DNA of 64,000 nucleotides from Otis tarda (taxonomy: Eukaryota > Chordata > Aves > Otidiformes > Otididae), in NCBI GenBank assembly GCA_026413225.1, contig JAPMTP010000087.1, forward strand, positions 62,001 through 126,000, given 5' to 3'. A program made the translations under genes and the position numbers. The notes under the pieces were generated by a model, which saw only the letters and a list, made by a program, of their open reading frames with translations, did no database searches and was not told the DNA's origin. Position 1 is the stretch's first letter. The number at the start of each line of letters is the position of its first letter. Below are positions 42,110 to 55,406 of this stretch, piece after piece.

Positions 42110-42910
42110 ACAAACGTGCTGACCAACTCACGTGCTAGAGATGGTACAGCGTCGCTCCAAGGGCGGCTCTGCCCCGGCCGGCAGCGTGGCTGCCGCCTCG
42201 CTGTAGCCTCGGAAATCCCAGCCGCGTCAGCCCTCGCTGATGCCCTCCTCGGTGCTCCTCTCGCTGGGGTTTGTTTCGGTGTTTTGTTTTTTCGCTTCTC
42301 CTTTTGCCTGGCCACTGGCCCAGCAGCACGAGAAAGTTGAGTGCCAACAGCAGCTCTGCTCGACACCAACTGACACAGCCGGGCCGCGGAACAGAACCAT
42401 GGCAACGCAGAGGTTCCGTTGCGGTTCTAGGTTGCCAGCGACGACCCGGGCCACTCCAATCGGATCAGCCGCTCTGAGCCCGGTCCCGCCTGGCACGGAA
42501 TGTTTACACGGATGCGGAATCCACCGCCTCCCCGGCAACCAGTGCCAGTGCTCCGCCACACGCAATGCAGAGGCAAGGGGCAGAGAGGGGGAGGCGCGAG
42601 CCTTGTGGGCCTTGCAGGCCTCACCCTCTGGCCTCCCGCCGGGCGGCCGACTGGGCCCGACTCGGCCCGGCCCGGCTGCGAGAAGTGGAGAGGAGATGAG
42701 ATGTGAAGAGTCTCAGGCAGTGGAGAAGGAGGGGAAGGGGTAATGGCAGAGATTCCCCTGCAGCCCATGCTGAGGCAGCCTGTCCCCCTGCAGCCCGGGA
42801 AGGACCCCACCTCGGGGCAGGGGAGGAACGTGAGGAGTTCTTCCCCCAGATGAGGAAGGAGCAGGGTAAAGCGACAAGTGATGAACTGACCGTAACCCCC
42901 ACTGCCATTC
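42110..42910 (-). promoter_or_regulatory. CpG-island promoter with E0, unit B
   Basis: Copy of 8110-8910 with only a few substitutions. The E0 donor GTGAGTTGG is at 42126-42131. X-box-like GCCTCCCCGGCAAC is at 42526-42539 and ACCATGGCAAC near 42396-42406. It would drive the unit B gene. Confidence 0.6.
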
Positions 42911-42939
42911 GCCCCTGTGCCGCTCGGGGCGGGTAAGGA

Positions 42940-45070
42940 GGTAGAGATATTTTAGCTGAAGTTAAGCCTGGGAAGAGGGAGGGGTTAGGTTCTCCCTCGC
43001 CCGCCCTGCCGTGCCATACCTGACACCCCTATAATCCTTTGATTAGGCACCCCAGGCCTGCTGGAAACAAGCCTAACCCTTGCATTTCTCTTAACAGCAA
43101 ACCCCAAGATCGCTTCTTGTCCCGGTCCCCGCTCCCACGGTTGACAAATTCCCACATCATCCGGCTGAAAGATGTAGGAGGCGGAGCACAAATTCAGCCT
43201 TTGGCCAAACTCCCAGGCACACAGACAGCAGGAGCAGCCGGGCTGAAAGTCACCAGCACACCAGCTCAGACGCACACACGCAAAACCACATCGCTTCCCT
43301 CCAAACATACGTGGCCAATCTACAAATGTCCTGCAAGCACAGGATTCCCGCTATTCCCAGGCCTGCTCTGGTGCTCGGCAGGACCTGAACGTCAACGTCC
43401 GCACAAAGGGGCCGCTCTGCTGAGCGGGAGCACGGTCAGCTGTGCTGTGGTCCTTTGGCACCGCCGGCGCCTGCCACCACACCTGCAAACCACACTCTTG
43501 CAGGACAACAGCTAGCACATCCTGCAAGCTTTTGTCAGGCTTCACTTGGAGACTGAAGCAGTACATTTTACAGAGGAGCGCTCCTCGGCAAACCCTAGAG
43601 CGGTTCTTCAGCACATGCCTCAGCGCCAGCCTCCCTCGCTGGCGTTTTCATCCCCTGCTTTCCTCACAACATCAGACTTCCTCGGTTGTACAGAGGAACA
43701 CCAGATCTGCACACCAGATCTGCACATCTTGTGCGTTTCCGCTGACCGTAAGTTACCCTCCAGAGAGGCTGGGATATACGTGCACTCTTACAAACTGCCT
43801 AGGAAAACCATATCCTTATTTCTCACCTACCAGCACGTCTTACCTGGCAAAGCCATCTCCATCACGCTCACCTCCAGGAATACCTGCTCTCTTACAACAT
43901 ATTCCAGTGCCTCCAGTGTACCTCATTCTCACACAGGGGCAAGCTGTCCTAGGACAGCGATGGTCACAGGTTTGGGAGCACTGGTGTTCCTCAACATCCC
44001 ACGTCTTCCTTGGCTTTCCAGCATACCATCAGCAGACAAGTACGCAGGCAGCCAGCGAGGCTCTTTTGCCGTTCAGCCATCTGGGACATAATTCCTACTT
44101 TAGTCACAGCCCCTTTCCCCATGGTCACTGCACTTCCCGCCATTTCTCCAGCTCTTTTCCTACTTGAGCCATTGCGAAAGACGCTGCTATCGCCCGTCTG
44201 TTCCATTACACGGGACTTCCTGGCAAAGACGCTCCATGAACCTTCAGGTCCCAACTGCTCACACAGGATGCCTCGCTTTATTCACCCCGATTTTCTAGGA
44301 CCCCCGATCGGGTTGGCTCTCTTCACCAGGCAGACAGACCTTCGTGCCTGGCCTCCCGCTGCGGGTGGGCTCCTACAGGCACACACACCTGCGCGACACC
44401 TTCCAAGGAGCCGCACCACCTTCCCAACCCCTCGACAACAAGAACCACCCCTCATGGCACCCCCCAGCCCAACTCCCTCATTCTGGGGTATATTCTTCTA
44501 CTTTTCTCCCCTTCTCTGGAATAAAGGAGTCCCTAACGTCCTGGCGTTACTTTGCCCACCTGGCACCGTGCCTTGGGGCACAGCAAAGTGAAATTGCTGC
44601 AATACACCACCAGAACTCACAGGATGCACTAAGAAACAATAACCAACAAGAGCAACTGGGACATGGGTCTGGACCAGCACCTGCTCTCGGCTTGGGCTTT
44701 GGCTATTTGTGCTCCTTTTGTATCTTTGGTTGCAGGGACTGTAACTACATCGACATCAGGCTCCAACCAACCCAAACACATCCCTACCAGCAGCCCAGAG
44801 TGGCTGGGAGTCATCTACACTCGCTCCAGCTTCCGGAGAGATGCTGTTCTCTACCCACACCTCCCAGATCCACCCTGTTTGAGGGAGCCCGGGGCTGAAC
44901 AGGCAGAAGCTTTTGTCGTCGACTGCTTGGCTGGAAGTCCGGGAGGCGGCGCGTGGCCCAGATTGCTCGCGCAGCGGCATCCGCCCTGAACCAGCCGGCT
45001 GCTTTCACACCGCTCCGGCTCGCAGACCTTGGGACAGGACAACCACGCACGAGTGCGCACACACGCACAA
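42940..45070. other. Spacer between gene copies (units B/C)
   Basis: Copy of 8.93-11.06 kb. Nothing recognised except the unassigned exon-like segment at about 43486-43541 (VKPDKSLQDVLAVVLQE). Confidence 0.5.
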
Positions 45071-45087
45071 ACACACCGTGCAAAATA

Positions 45088-45093
45088 TTTATT
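45088..45093 (-). promoter_or_regulatory. Polyadenylation signal AATAAA (unit C gene 3' end)
   Basis: Same AATAAA plus GU-rich downstream run as at 11077-11082. Confidence 0.75.
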
Positions 45094-45943
45094 CAAAAGA
45101 GGTCTGCACGCACCGCGTGCTCGGCTGCCGTTTCACCCTGCACACCTGGCAGCGGTGCACTCCGACAGCTCCCAAGCCCCCGCATTGATCCATGTGCCTC
45201 AAACGGACCGTCCCCTTCGCATCTGAGCGCAAACCACAACGGAGAAAGCAACCCAGGAAAGAGATCTGTCCTCTCCCCGAGCAGCGTGGGGCTCATTTCT
45301 GCCCACTGCCCACCAGCAAGCCCAGATGTTGGCAGGAGTCAGGCCTGGCCCGGGGCCACTGTCCCAGGCCCTGAACGGAGCAGGGGAAAGCTGCAGCGCT
45401 GCTCTGGCAACGCCGTTTCCCTTACTCAGAAAGAAGGGGCACTAACAAAAGGAGCTTTGCCCCTTTCCACTTGGAAAACACTCACATTTGGCATCAATTT
45501 GGTGGCTCAGAAAAGTCTGGCTGGCACGACAGGGAGAGGGGGTGAGAAGATACATGGGGTGGTCCTTCTGGAAAACACCACAAATTACACTTTTGCTGTT
45601 TCCAGTCTCCATTTACTTCAGCGCACCAGACCCAGCGGCATTCAGGTTTCTTTCCCCACGCTCTTTTGAAAAATCCTGTTCTGGGGAATGTTTGGCTAGT
45701 CCTCGTGCTGCAGCGCTACGCACCCATCGTGTCCTCCACGGCACAGCTTCCAGGGAGCCCTGACCGCTTCTGCGCCCACAGACCGAGCCCCTCTTAGTGT
45801 AGGTTTGCTTTTTTTTAAAAAAAAAAAAACCAAAAAAAACAGTACACTCCAGCAGCATCACAGAGCCTCTTTTTAGGTCATTTGCTGGCTCCCTGGTGCT
45901 TTCTCCTGGATCTCCTCGTACTTGGGCGGAGGGGTCAGCGGCT

Positions 45944-46043
45944 CTATCGTGACAGGAGCCGTGCAGGTTCTGCTGTGGGCTCTCTGGCCTTCTGCTTGCC
46001 CACGCACACAGGCTGCTGGGCTTGCAGGGACTCTTCTTTCAGC
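45944..46043 (-). CDS. FHAD1: FHAD1-like terminal exon E21', second cassette, unit B
   Basis: Equivalent to 11935-12034, with the same ARLLSR ending and TAG, followed by the 3' UTR leading to 45088. Confidence 0.7.
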
Positions 46044-46889
46044 CTGCACAAAACGGGAGGGGGAAAGCGTCCGTCACCGCGTCAACCCCCCAAAACACAG
46101 CTGGCCTCCGCACTTGCACCCCTCCTAGGACCCTCCCCACACCATGGGGTGATGCTGAAGGACATGGGAGCAGCAAGCGCCTTGCTTGGACTGGCAAAAA
46201 CTTCAGCAGGCACTTTCCCTGTGCCCATTCCTTGTGCCCTGGACAGCCCTTCCCATCGGCTCCCACGCCTGGCTCTGTCCCGCTGACACCGGCCCTCCAC
46301 CCCAGCCAATGCCGCCGCTCTCCCTGCGTCCGGCCCGTCCGCACCAGGGAATTTGCCAAGGGTCCCCCGACTCTGCCACTGCCTGACTGCGCTGGGCCCT
46401 GCGAGGCACCCAGAGGACGTCTCTCTGCTTCTCCTCACCATTCTGCTTTGGACCATACCAACACGGGACCAGTCCTGGCCAGCGGCACAACCAGGCGTGT
46501 ATCGCTGCCGCGAGGCTGCACCACTCCTTCCCCCGAGTTTCCCGTCGCTTTGCAGCCCAGGACCTTGTCTCACTCGGACCCGCGGCCACCCACAGCCACC
46601 CGGCCTCTGGTACCTCTTGCTCTCATGAAGCTTCATCATTTCTTCTTTCTTCTCCAGGCAGCTCTGGAGGTTCTTGAGCTTTTCCAACAGCTCCTCCACG
46701 TGTTTCTGCCTCTGCAGCCCTGCTTGTTCCCTTTCCTCCTGAGGGAGCTGCTTCAGAGACCGCGTTCCTGACAGCTCCTTCATCTTCACCAGGCTTGCCA
46801 GAGCACTAATGATGTCAACGTACTGCGGAAAGCCCCGGGAATGCATTATTTCCTCGGCCTGACAATTCCTCTGCCACCTACCATCACCC
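45963..46889 (-). repeat. Second copy of FHAD1 3' cassette (unit B)
   Basis: Homologous to 11954-12880 and to 59639-60565. Ends at the ERV terminus TGTCGCAG at 46891. Confidence 0.92.
46614..46822 (-). CDS. FHAD1: FHAD1-like E20', second cassette, unit B
   Basis: 209 bases, same borders as 12605-12813. It encodes YVDIISALASLVKMKELSG and ends LHESK, so at some sites it resembles the first cassette more than A's copy does. Confidence 0.85.
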
Positions 46890-46890
46890 C

Positions 46891-47854
46891 TGTCGCAGTT
46901 CAGCCCCGATCGGGACCACACTACGCAGTCTCTCTCTCACTCCCCCCCACCCTCCAGTGGGACAGAAGGGAGAACTGGTAAACAAAAAAAAAAAACCAGC
47001 AAAAACATGTGGGCTGTGATGGAACAAAAAAAAAAAAAAATTAACAGTGGAAAACAAAACAGTGATGGAAAACAAATACATTATAATGGCTTACAACAAA
47101 TCCCCACACCTGGTTTCTTCCAAGTAGCAGGAGGCTCCCCTCAGCACCCTCCTCACTGATACCCTGAGCACCATGTCAGATGGGATGGAACAGCCCTTGG
47201 CCTCACTTGGGTAAATTAACCCCAGCTGTTAGCTCATTAGTTAACTATCCCAGCTGCCTGCCCCAGCCATAGGGGCCACCAGCTCCAGTTCTCTGCCCAG
47301 CTCAGGTGAATATTAACTCTGTCCTAGCCAGAACCAGGACATTATCCACCCCTTAGTCCACACCATCTACAGCATGCCCAGACCCTACACTTTCCGATTA
47401 ATCATCAACTTTTTCTTTCTTTGATCTGCTTGTATGCAGACACACAGATGTAACTCCCCTAGTCCACGGCCCATCCCTCCAAAAGCTCTTTTGAGTTTAT
47501 CCAGTCCATAACTTTGGGCTCCATCTGTCATAACAGTCTCTCAGCGCAGGACAGACAATGCCATGTTTGCTCAGGCAGTGTATCTGCTGCGAGTGATTTA
47601 GCATGTTCATGGTCTGCAGACTGAAGATCTATTGCTAGGTGCTAGTGGCAAGAGCCAGTTCTGGTTCCATCACTGCTGCCTTTTTTTCTGTTTTATCCAA
47701 GTTCATTCTTTGTTGGTCTAGGTGATTTTACTGTAATACTTTTGACACAACACAAGTCTCTCAGGGTGTGGAGCAGGAGGAAGCAAAGAGGCACACAGAA
47801 CGGCTGGATAATGACATCCAGTACTATACAGTAATCAGCATCAAGCACTTCAAA
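46891..47854 (-). mobile_element. ERV 3' non-coding end, probably LTR (unit B)
   Basis: Copy of 12882-13843 with slightly longer A-runs. Confidence 0.55.
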
Positions 47855-48596
47855 TTATTGGCTCTTTTCACCTAAAATTAGATCTCCTTGAGGTACACAT
47901 CGGACTTCCCCATCCTCCTGCATTACCCACCAAGTACACCCAGGTCCTTGAGCAAAAGCAATCCCATGCACGGGTTTGCCTTTGCCCAGGGGAGAAATGA
48001 CCCAGACTGTCTTCCCCAGTATATTCCTCACATGCACCACAGGGACTTTATCCCCTTCAACAGTACGCAGCCGTTCAGATTGGGCAGGGCCAGCTCGATT
48101 GGTGGACCACCCGAGTGTTGACTAGCCAAGCGGCTTTTGCTAAATGTTTGTCCCAGTTTTTGAAGGTTCCACCACCCATTGCTTTCAGTGTCATTTTCAG
48201 CAGCCCATTGTACCTTTCAATTCTTCCACAGGCTGGTGCGTGATAGGGGATGTGGTATACCCACTCGATGCCATGCTCTTTGGCCCAGGTGTCTGTGAGG
48301 TTGTTTCGGAAGTGGGTACCATTGTCTGATTCAATTCTTTCTGGAGTGCCATGTCGCCATAAGACTTGTTTCTCAAGGACCAGGATGGTGTTCCGGGCAG
48401 CGGCATGGGGCACAGGATATGTTTCCAGCCATCCGGTGGTTGCTTCTACCATTGTAAGCACATAGCGCTTGCCTTGGCGGGTTTGTGGGAGTGGGATGTA
48501 ATCAACTGGCCAGGCCTCTCCATATTTACACTGCAGCCATTGTCCTCCATAGCACAGAGGCTTTAACCGCTTGGCTTGCTTGATTGCAGCACACAT
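47855..48596 (-). pseudogene. ERV integrase relic (unit B)
   Basis: Copy of 13844-14585 with the same triad and the same one-base frame break. Differences include SDNGTH for SDNGTR. Confidence 0.88.
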
Positions 48597-48751
48597 TTCC
48601 CATTCGTGGATAACCTGTTGTAAGGGTCGGTCAGAAAATCAGTATTGTCTCAGCCTTGTCATCGAGGACTTCCAGGTGGACTGTGGACTTGATCTGGCCT
48701 AAAAGTTAGGCTCACAACTGGACATGAGTTGCTGCCAGCAGCCTGCCTGAG

Positions 48752-49431
48752 ATGCAGTTGTTTTTTTCCGGGGAACAGAACGGAACTGTTATGGACAAGG
48801 CCGACTCTGGCCTAACAACAAAATGTACAACACCCTTGAGATGGCGGACAGAGTGGCGCGGAGGTGCCACGGCTCAGCCCTGTTGTCAAAAACTGCCAGA
48901 GATAACCGTGCAGCTGCTATCGAGGAGGATGGAAAATATTGAAAACAAAACTATTGATGCTCTACAAGGGCTGCAAACTGAAGTATCCAGCTTGTCAAAA
49001 GTAGTTTTACAGAATCGGATGGCCCTGGACCTATTTTTGGCCTCGCAAGGGGGGTTGGCACAGTCATTAACACAAGCTGTTGTATGTATCTAGATCAGAG
49101 TGGTAGGATCTCCACAGATCTAAAAGAGATTCGGGAGCAGACTAAAAGCTTACGTGAGGTCACCAAGGATGATACTTCACGGGGCTTTGAAGATGTGTGG
49201 AACAAACTTACTTCTCGGCTTCCCAGTCTCACACGGGTGAAACAATTATTTACGGCTGCTACGTTGCTTGGTTTGCTCATTTTCCTTACTTGCAGTCTAA
49301 TTCAATGTGCTTCCTGGTGCTGTGAAAGGGCCACAGGGAGTTACGAAGAACGGAAATCACATAAACTTAAATATCGAGTAGAATCAGGCAAGGATTTTAA
49401 AAGGACCATCAAAACCAATGGGATTCTCTAA
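48752..49431 (+). pseudogene. ERV envelope TM relic (unit B)
   Basis: Copy of 14740-15419. The G run near 49051 is one base longer, which moves the first frame onto another early stop. The membrane span and tail frame (49084-49431) are unchanged. Confidence 0.82.
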
Positions 49432-49477
49432 ATTTTGCAAAAGAATTTGCAATGATCTTTAAGAAGGGGGGGGGAGT

Positions 49478-50237
49478 TGAAGAGGAGATCTAGAAGAATA
49501 AAGGACTAATCAGAATAATAATAAAATTATTAAGCAATAAAACAAGTAGCTTTATAATAAACCAGTAGTTTTTGTATAGCCTAGCAGGAACCCTGCAGAA
49601 CAATTTAATTCTTGTGCGAAAGTACAAACCACTTTCCTCGAGAGAAAGAACAGCAGAGTCAGAAATTTACCATAACAAGGTACTTTCAGAATGCCCCAGC
49701 AGGTGCTGGGATGAGTCCGACGGGAACATCCTGAGGGAGCACCAGACACACGAGTGAAACCAAGAGAAGGGGGCTTCAGGGGTTTAGAAGCAACTGCTGG
49801 GGTGGAACAACCAAGGACACTGGGAACCAACACAGACAAGTCGCTAAGAAGCTGCCTTGGCAGCAAGAAGAAAGAAAAACAAAAGTCTGAGTTCACGCAG
49901 CGCACACGGTGATGAAGAGGAGGAAACAACCACCGGCTGAAGTAAACGACCAGCAGAGGGACTGCGACTCCTGAGAACAGACACGGGAGGACGCAGAGAC
50001 TGGGGAAGAACCTGTCTCACCTGGGTGGAAACTTACGAGAATGATTTCTCGAAAAACTAACGACTATGTCACCAAATCCTCGGGAATTCTACGAATCTGT
50101 GTGTCTGCGATGCACAAATCTTGTACCTGTCGCTCATCACGGCGCAGGCGTTTGGAGGAGCGATCCCCCGCGTGCCCGGCGCTGTAATAAAGAATACCTG
50201 CTTAATAGTTACCTGGACTACGAAGTTTCTTTTCTCA
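49478..50237 (+). mobile_element. ERV 3' LTR following env (unit B)
   Basis: 760-base copy of 15462-16220. The preceding polypurine tract has nine Gs here against five in unit A. Confidence 0.82.
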
Positions 50238-51085
50238 GAGCTTTTTCGGCTTCAGCAGCGTGGCCCTGCCGCCCCGTCCCGTGCAAGCCTTCCCCCGGCT
50301 GCAGCGCGCTTCCTCGCTCTCGCTCCCCTCCTCTCCGATTTGCCGTGCGCATCCGTCCCTCTGCCTCTCCCCGGGAAGCTCCCAAAGGGGAACATCACCC
50401 CCGCAGGGACCAAAAGCCCTCCCGGGCCCTGCTGTACCCGGCACAGCCGCATCGGCGCGTCGAGGCGCAACCTGCGCGTCTCGCTGCCGCGTCCAGGGCC
50501 GGGGTGCCAGCCTCCGGGAAGAAGCGGGAGAACAGGGGGGCTCCTCGCCCTGGGGAGGGCACGCTGGCACCCCAACAGCCCCCCAGCCTCGGGCTTCGGG
50601 CCTCGCCGCGCCCAGCTCGGCCCTGCAGGGACTTTCCCGGCCGGAGCGAGGGGCTGCAGCAGACCGCGGCCGTGCCTTCGCCGGCGGGAGCTGCCCGCAC
50701 AAAGCGCCCGACGGGCTCTGCGGGGACGCTCCGGGTCACCCCGCTCGCCCCCGGCTACTCACGCGCATCCCGGCGTGACCGTGGCCGAAGCCACCCCGCT
50801 TTCGCTCTCCCGCCCAGAAATTTCCAGGGCTCGATGCTTGCCCGGGGCCGGGCTGCCGGAGTCACGCTCCGCCGTGCGCGGCGGCGCGCAGCGCGGTCGG
50901 GTGCCTGGGACACGCCGCAGCCCCGGGGGGCTGCACCGCGGGCGGAAAAATGGGGGCCCCCTCGGCGCAGCGGCAACGCGGGGGTCCCTTGCCATCTCCA
51001 CCGGCCCCAGCGCAAGGGGCCAGGGCCCCCGTCCCACGAGATGGGCGGGGGTCCGTTCTGCGGGGGTGCAGAGGGGACCCTGCTG
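50238..51085. other. CpG-rich segment, possible orphan first exon (unit B)
   Basis: Copy of 16221-17066, with the minus-strand GTGAGT donor retained near 50757. Confidence 0.45.
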
Positions 51086-51811
51086 TAAGGGGCTGGGGGA
51101 CGGCATCCCCTGCAAGGTGCCGGGGAGGGGGAAAATCCCGGGGATCCCTCCCGCAAGGAGCGCGGGTGGGGGGGTGTCCCAGCCATCCCTCTGCAAAAGG
51201 CTGGGGTGGTGGGGAAGCCTCCTGCAAGGAGCTGGGGGGGATGTTAGGGGGGTCCCCCTGCACGGAATGGCGGGGGGGGGCCCTGTAAGGAGCCTGGGGG
51301 GGATCCCTCCTGCAAAGATTTAGGGGGGTCCCCCTTGCAAGGAGCTGGAGAGATCCCGGGGGTCCTTCCTACAAAGAATGGGGGTGCCTCCTGCTAGACA
51401 TGGTGGGGTCCCTCCTGCAAGGAGCCTCGGGGGGATCTGGGGGTCCTTCTGTAAAATATGGGGGAGTCTCTCCTGCAAGGAGCTAGGGGGTCCTGCAGGT
51501 CCTTTCTGCAAGGAGTAGGGGGATTCTTCCTGCTAGGAATGCGGGGGAGGACCTCCTGCAAGGAGCTGGGGAAGTGCTGGGGGTCCTTCCTGCAAAAAAT
51601 GAGGGGGTCCCTCCTGCAAGGAGCTGTGGGGGATCCTCCAGGTCATTCCTGCAAGGAATGAGGGGGATCTCTCCTGCAAGGAACTGGGGAGGACCTCGGG
51701 GTCGTCCTGCAAGAAACAGCGGGGTCCCTTCAGCAAGGAGCTGGAGGGGTCCTGGGGGTTCCTCCTGCAAAAAGTGCGGGGTCTTTTCTACAAGAAGCCT
51801 GGGGGTCCTTC
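51086..51811. repeat. G-rich minisatellite, left array (unit B)
   Basis: Same monomers as 17067-17788 with indels between monomers, for example around 51240-51320. This is the most variable part of the ERV block between units. Confidence 0.92.
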
Positions 51812-52567
51812 TGTTACAAGTATTACGAGTTAAAGCGAGCTGATTATTAGTTTGCTGCTCCGCCCCTCCTATCTCGATCTGGATATCGAGGACTTTAATC
51901 AGTAGAATTATAATCAATCCTATTATCAACCAATGACTGATAATAGCAAAATACTTAATCAATATGACTCCGGAATATCAATATGGGGTGATTCTTGCTA
52001 ACTCTAGAACTCTAGTCATATGGGTTAAATTTTACATGAAATATCCTTAGAGGGAATGGGGAGTCTTAGAACTGTTACACCACCTCGTTTATTGGAAGTT
52101 AGCCTAACGTGTCTGGGGTAGTTAGGAGAGTGGCAGAACCAGGCACCAACTGTGCAGCTTGGGCCTTGAGCCATCACTTTCAAGCCAGAAGATTCAAGGG
52201 CAGGGCGACCTTGTTCTCAAGACTATCTAAGGAAGATTTAAGGGGGAGTTCGACCAGCGAATTCGAGGAGGGGGCGCTCTGACGACCCCCAAGACCACCA
52301 GAAGACCCTCGACTCAAAAGACTGAGCATGCGCGAGTGGGTGGGGAAATATTATAATGATTTATCAGCAATTTAATGTTTATGTATAACATTTCTCGTAA
52401 ATCTAGTGAATATGTGTATCGAATGTGTATTTAACTGCGCTGTTGGATCAGACAGGTGCGCACGCTGGGTGGAGCGATCCCCCGTGTGCCCAGCGCTGCA
52501 ACAAAGAAGTGCCTGCTTCTGAACTTCACATTGCTGTTAAGGAGTTTTATTCCGGATTTCGGTAACA
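51812..52567 (+). mobile_element. ERV 5' LTR (unit B)
   Basis: 756-base copy of 17789-18544, TG...CA, with only a few substitutions. Confidence 0.88.
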
Positions 52568-52571
52568 GTTT

Positions 52572-52589
52572 TGGCGACCCAGGTGGGAC
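52572..52589 (+). other. Primer-binding site, tRNA-Arg-like (unit B)
   Basis: TGGCGACCCAGGTGGGAC, identical to unit A. Confidence 0.6.
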
Positions 52590-53173
52590 CTTGCGAGTGA
52601 GACTGGATGAGATCGAGTGTCGATGGAACTCCGGCCGGCACCGAGGCATTCTCGGGGAGACCCATCGCTTTCGACTCACAAAGCTCCTCGCAACGTTCCC
52701 TGGAGAAAAGGGTAAGGCTCTTCTTCTTTGAAATCTGTCTGCTCTGGATAGCCTGCCCGTAAGGCGCGGCGAAAGCTTCGCAGGGTTGGGGCTCAGGGGG
52801 TACCTGTTTGGTTTGGGAGCCTAGGCCTCTGCCTGCAAGTCATAAGCGAAAGCTATTGCTGGGTTGGACATCTGTGTATTTGGGACCATTGTCATTTGCA
52901 TTTGTTTGGTTTGTGTATTTGGACAACTGTCATTTGCATTTATCTGGTATTTGGCATTTGGTCTAAACTGTTTAAGAGTAAGAGTACGGGAAATATTGGT
53001 AAGATTTGTACATAGCTTGGAAAGGGGCCCCAGGGTGTTTTAGAAGTGATTTCCAAGCTGGTAATTGTTGCTTCAACGCATTTGGGGTTTTAAACTTTTC
53101 TTGGTGACGGGATTGACTTTGTCTGTAGAACAGTGTTATTGTCTTTTTGGTACCAAAAACTCTTTTGTAAAAT

Positions 53174-54005
53174 ATGGGAAAACACGTACCTTCTATGTCT
53201 ACCTCAATGGGAGGGGAAATATGAATGAAGTCTCCACTGGGATGTGTTCTTAAACATTGGGAGGATATAAGGGGAGACCCAATGACTAGGAAAAAAAAAT
53301 TGATACAATATTTTACAGTTGATGTTATCTTGTAGAAGGGAAGGAAAGTGAGATGTGGTCCCCTATGTTGATTTGTTCTTTACTTTGAGAAATCAAGGAT
53401 CTGATGGTTTTGGAATAAAAAAAAAAAAAAAAGGAAAAAGGTTGAAAAGATCTTGTTTGGCTTGTAGTGTAGAAAGTGGTGTTTAAAATGTGGAACTGAA
53501 GAGGAAGACAGAATTCATGTGTTAAATTTCTGTGTTATCTTTATGTGTTGTCTGTAAGTGTTGATGCAGGTTTAACAAATGAAACAGTAGAAAAAGGGGG
53601 CAGAACACCGAAGCCCTGGTGGGAGCTGTAGAGTGGGACAGTTGAATGATGAGGGATTCAGTCCTGTCGCAGGGAGAACTGGAAGCCGACAAGACCAGAC
53701 AGAACAAGGAGCGGCTCAAGCCCTGCCCCCCACTTGGACAAGCAGTAGGGGAACAAACCGGGGATGAGGTCGGGGTGTGGTAGAGGAATGGATAAAATAA
53801 CCGCAATAGGAGTGAGATTGGGAAAATCAGTGTGCAAAGCGTGAAGAATGGTGGCATTGGAAAAATGAATGTCCTTATTCTGAAAAAGAAACAAAAACCT
53901 GGCAGCAGAGCAGATGCCTTTGTCAGAGGTGCAAAGAGAACTGGGGGAGAATTCCCCAGCAGAACCCCTGGTTACAATCCAGCTGGGGACCCAAACCATG
54001 GGATT
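53174..54005 (+). pseudogene. ERV gag relic (unit B)
   Basis: Copy of 19151-19984, with the same early stop and the same damaged zinc knuckle at 53831. An indel after the knuckle (GAAACAAAAACC for GAACAAAAAAC) changes the frame relation to protease. Confidence 0.75.
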
Positions 54006-54221
54006 TTTTTGGTTGATAGTGGAGCTATCTATTCAGTTTTAAGTACTTGTAGAAGAAAATTGAGTAAAAAGCATGTAGACCAAATTGGTGCCACAGGGAA
54101 AGCTGAAAAGAAATTTTTCTTTCAATCCTTAACTTTAAGGTGGGTAAACAATGGGGAATTGGCCAATTTTTCTATATACCAGAGTGTCCTGTTGCCTTAT
54201 TGGGGAGAGATTTATTGAGCA
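54006..54221 (+). pseudogene. ERV protease relic (unit B)
   Basis: Copy of 19985-20200 with DSG at 54015-54023. Confidence 0.8.
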
Positions 54222-54290
54222 AATTGAAAGCACAAATTAGTTTTTAAAACTGTGAAATTCAATTGAATATACCCTAATCAAAAGCCAGAG

Positions 54291-55406
54291 AGGCAAGAAT
54301 TTTTATGTTACAGACAACTTCAGAGCCATGTGAAATCCCTCAAGAAGTGGACAATGCAGTAACTCCTTTGGTGTGGGCTGGCGAAGTTCCCGGACATTCA
54401 AAAGCAGCAGAACCGGTAAAGATTTTTCTAAAGGAAAGTACCAAACGGCTAAGACAAAACAGTACCCTTTAAAATTAGAAGCTGGAAGAGGCCTTGAGAA
54501 AATAATTGAATTTTTTTTTTAAATATTGACTGTTAGTCAAATGTGAATCAGTATTCAATACTCCCATTTTACCTGTGAAAAAGCCAGAAAGTGGAGAATA
54601 TAGGTTAGTACAAGATTTTAATAGCAATAAATTTAATAGTTCAAGATATTCACCCCTTAGTGGCAAACCCGTATACCTTGTTGAGAGCTTTAAAAGAAAA
54701 TCACAAGTGGTTCACAGTATTGGACTTATAGAATGCCTTTTTCTGTATTTCCCGTGACAAAAACAGTCAGGCATATTTTGCCTTTGAACTGGAAAATCCC
54801 ACAACTGGGCAGAAGACTCAGCTCACCTGGGTAGTGCTACCTCAAGGATTTAAAAATAGCCCAACGATCTTTGGAAATCAATTGGCTAAGGAATTAGAAA
54901 CACGCAAAATAATTTATCCTGAAAGACTGGTGTTGCAATACGTAGATGACATTTTAATAGCCACAGAGAAGAATATTTCAACTTGACTACTAACCTGCTA
55001 AATTTCTTGGGCCAAAGTGCTAACAGATTTTCCAAGAAGCAAGCACAGATTGGAAAAGAGACTGTCATGTATTTGGGATTTGAAATCACACAGGGACAAA
55101 GACGACTTGGAAATGAGAGAAAAGAGGCAATTTGCTAAATGCCGGAGCCAAAAGGAGCTGCAAACATTTCTGGGAATGGCTGGCTGGTGTCACCTGTGGA
55201 TTAAAGGAATCAAAGGAGGGACCCCTTGTGTGGGGACCTAAAGTTCGAAAGGCATTCCAGAATGTGAAGGCAGCTCTGATGTCCACTCCTGCTCTAGGGT
55301 TGCCTGATTTAACCAAACCCTTTGAACTGTTTGTTCATGAAAGACAACACTCGGCTCTCAGCAAAATCCTTTCTCAGAAAAATGGAGCATGAAGAAGACC
55401 GGTTGG
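54291..55406 (+). pseudogene. ERV reverse transcriptase relic (unit B)
   Basis: Copy of 20270-21385; YVDD at 54939-54950; same stops. Confidence 0.88.

Larger units (their letters stand above)
25599..42910 (-). pseudogene. FHAD1: FHAD1-like gene, unit B copy (near-complete exon set, one frameshift)
   Basis: Minus-strand exons E1-E21 match the order of FHAD1 segments known from mammals: a post-FHA linker, then a long coiled coil, then the segment ending in ELSEKM followed by YVDIISAL and KKEEMM. Most consecutive exons are phase-compatible, for example E4-E5, E11-E12, E15-E16-E17-E18 and E19-E20-E21. Exceptions are unresolved junctions E1-E2, E5-E6 and E18-E19, where a small exon is probably unseen. 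E18 has lost one base of a C5 run, giving an immediate stop. The FHA domain is not encoded in the unit. The product would be cytoplasmic coiled coil; its role in birds is not known to me. If the E18 indel is a base-calling error this copy could be functional. Confidence 0.75.
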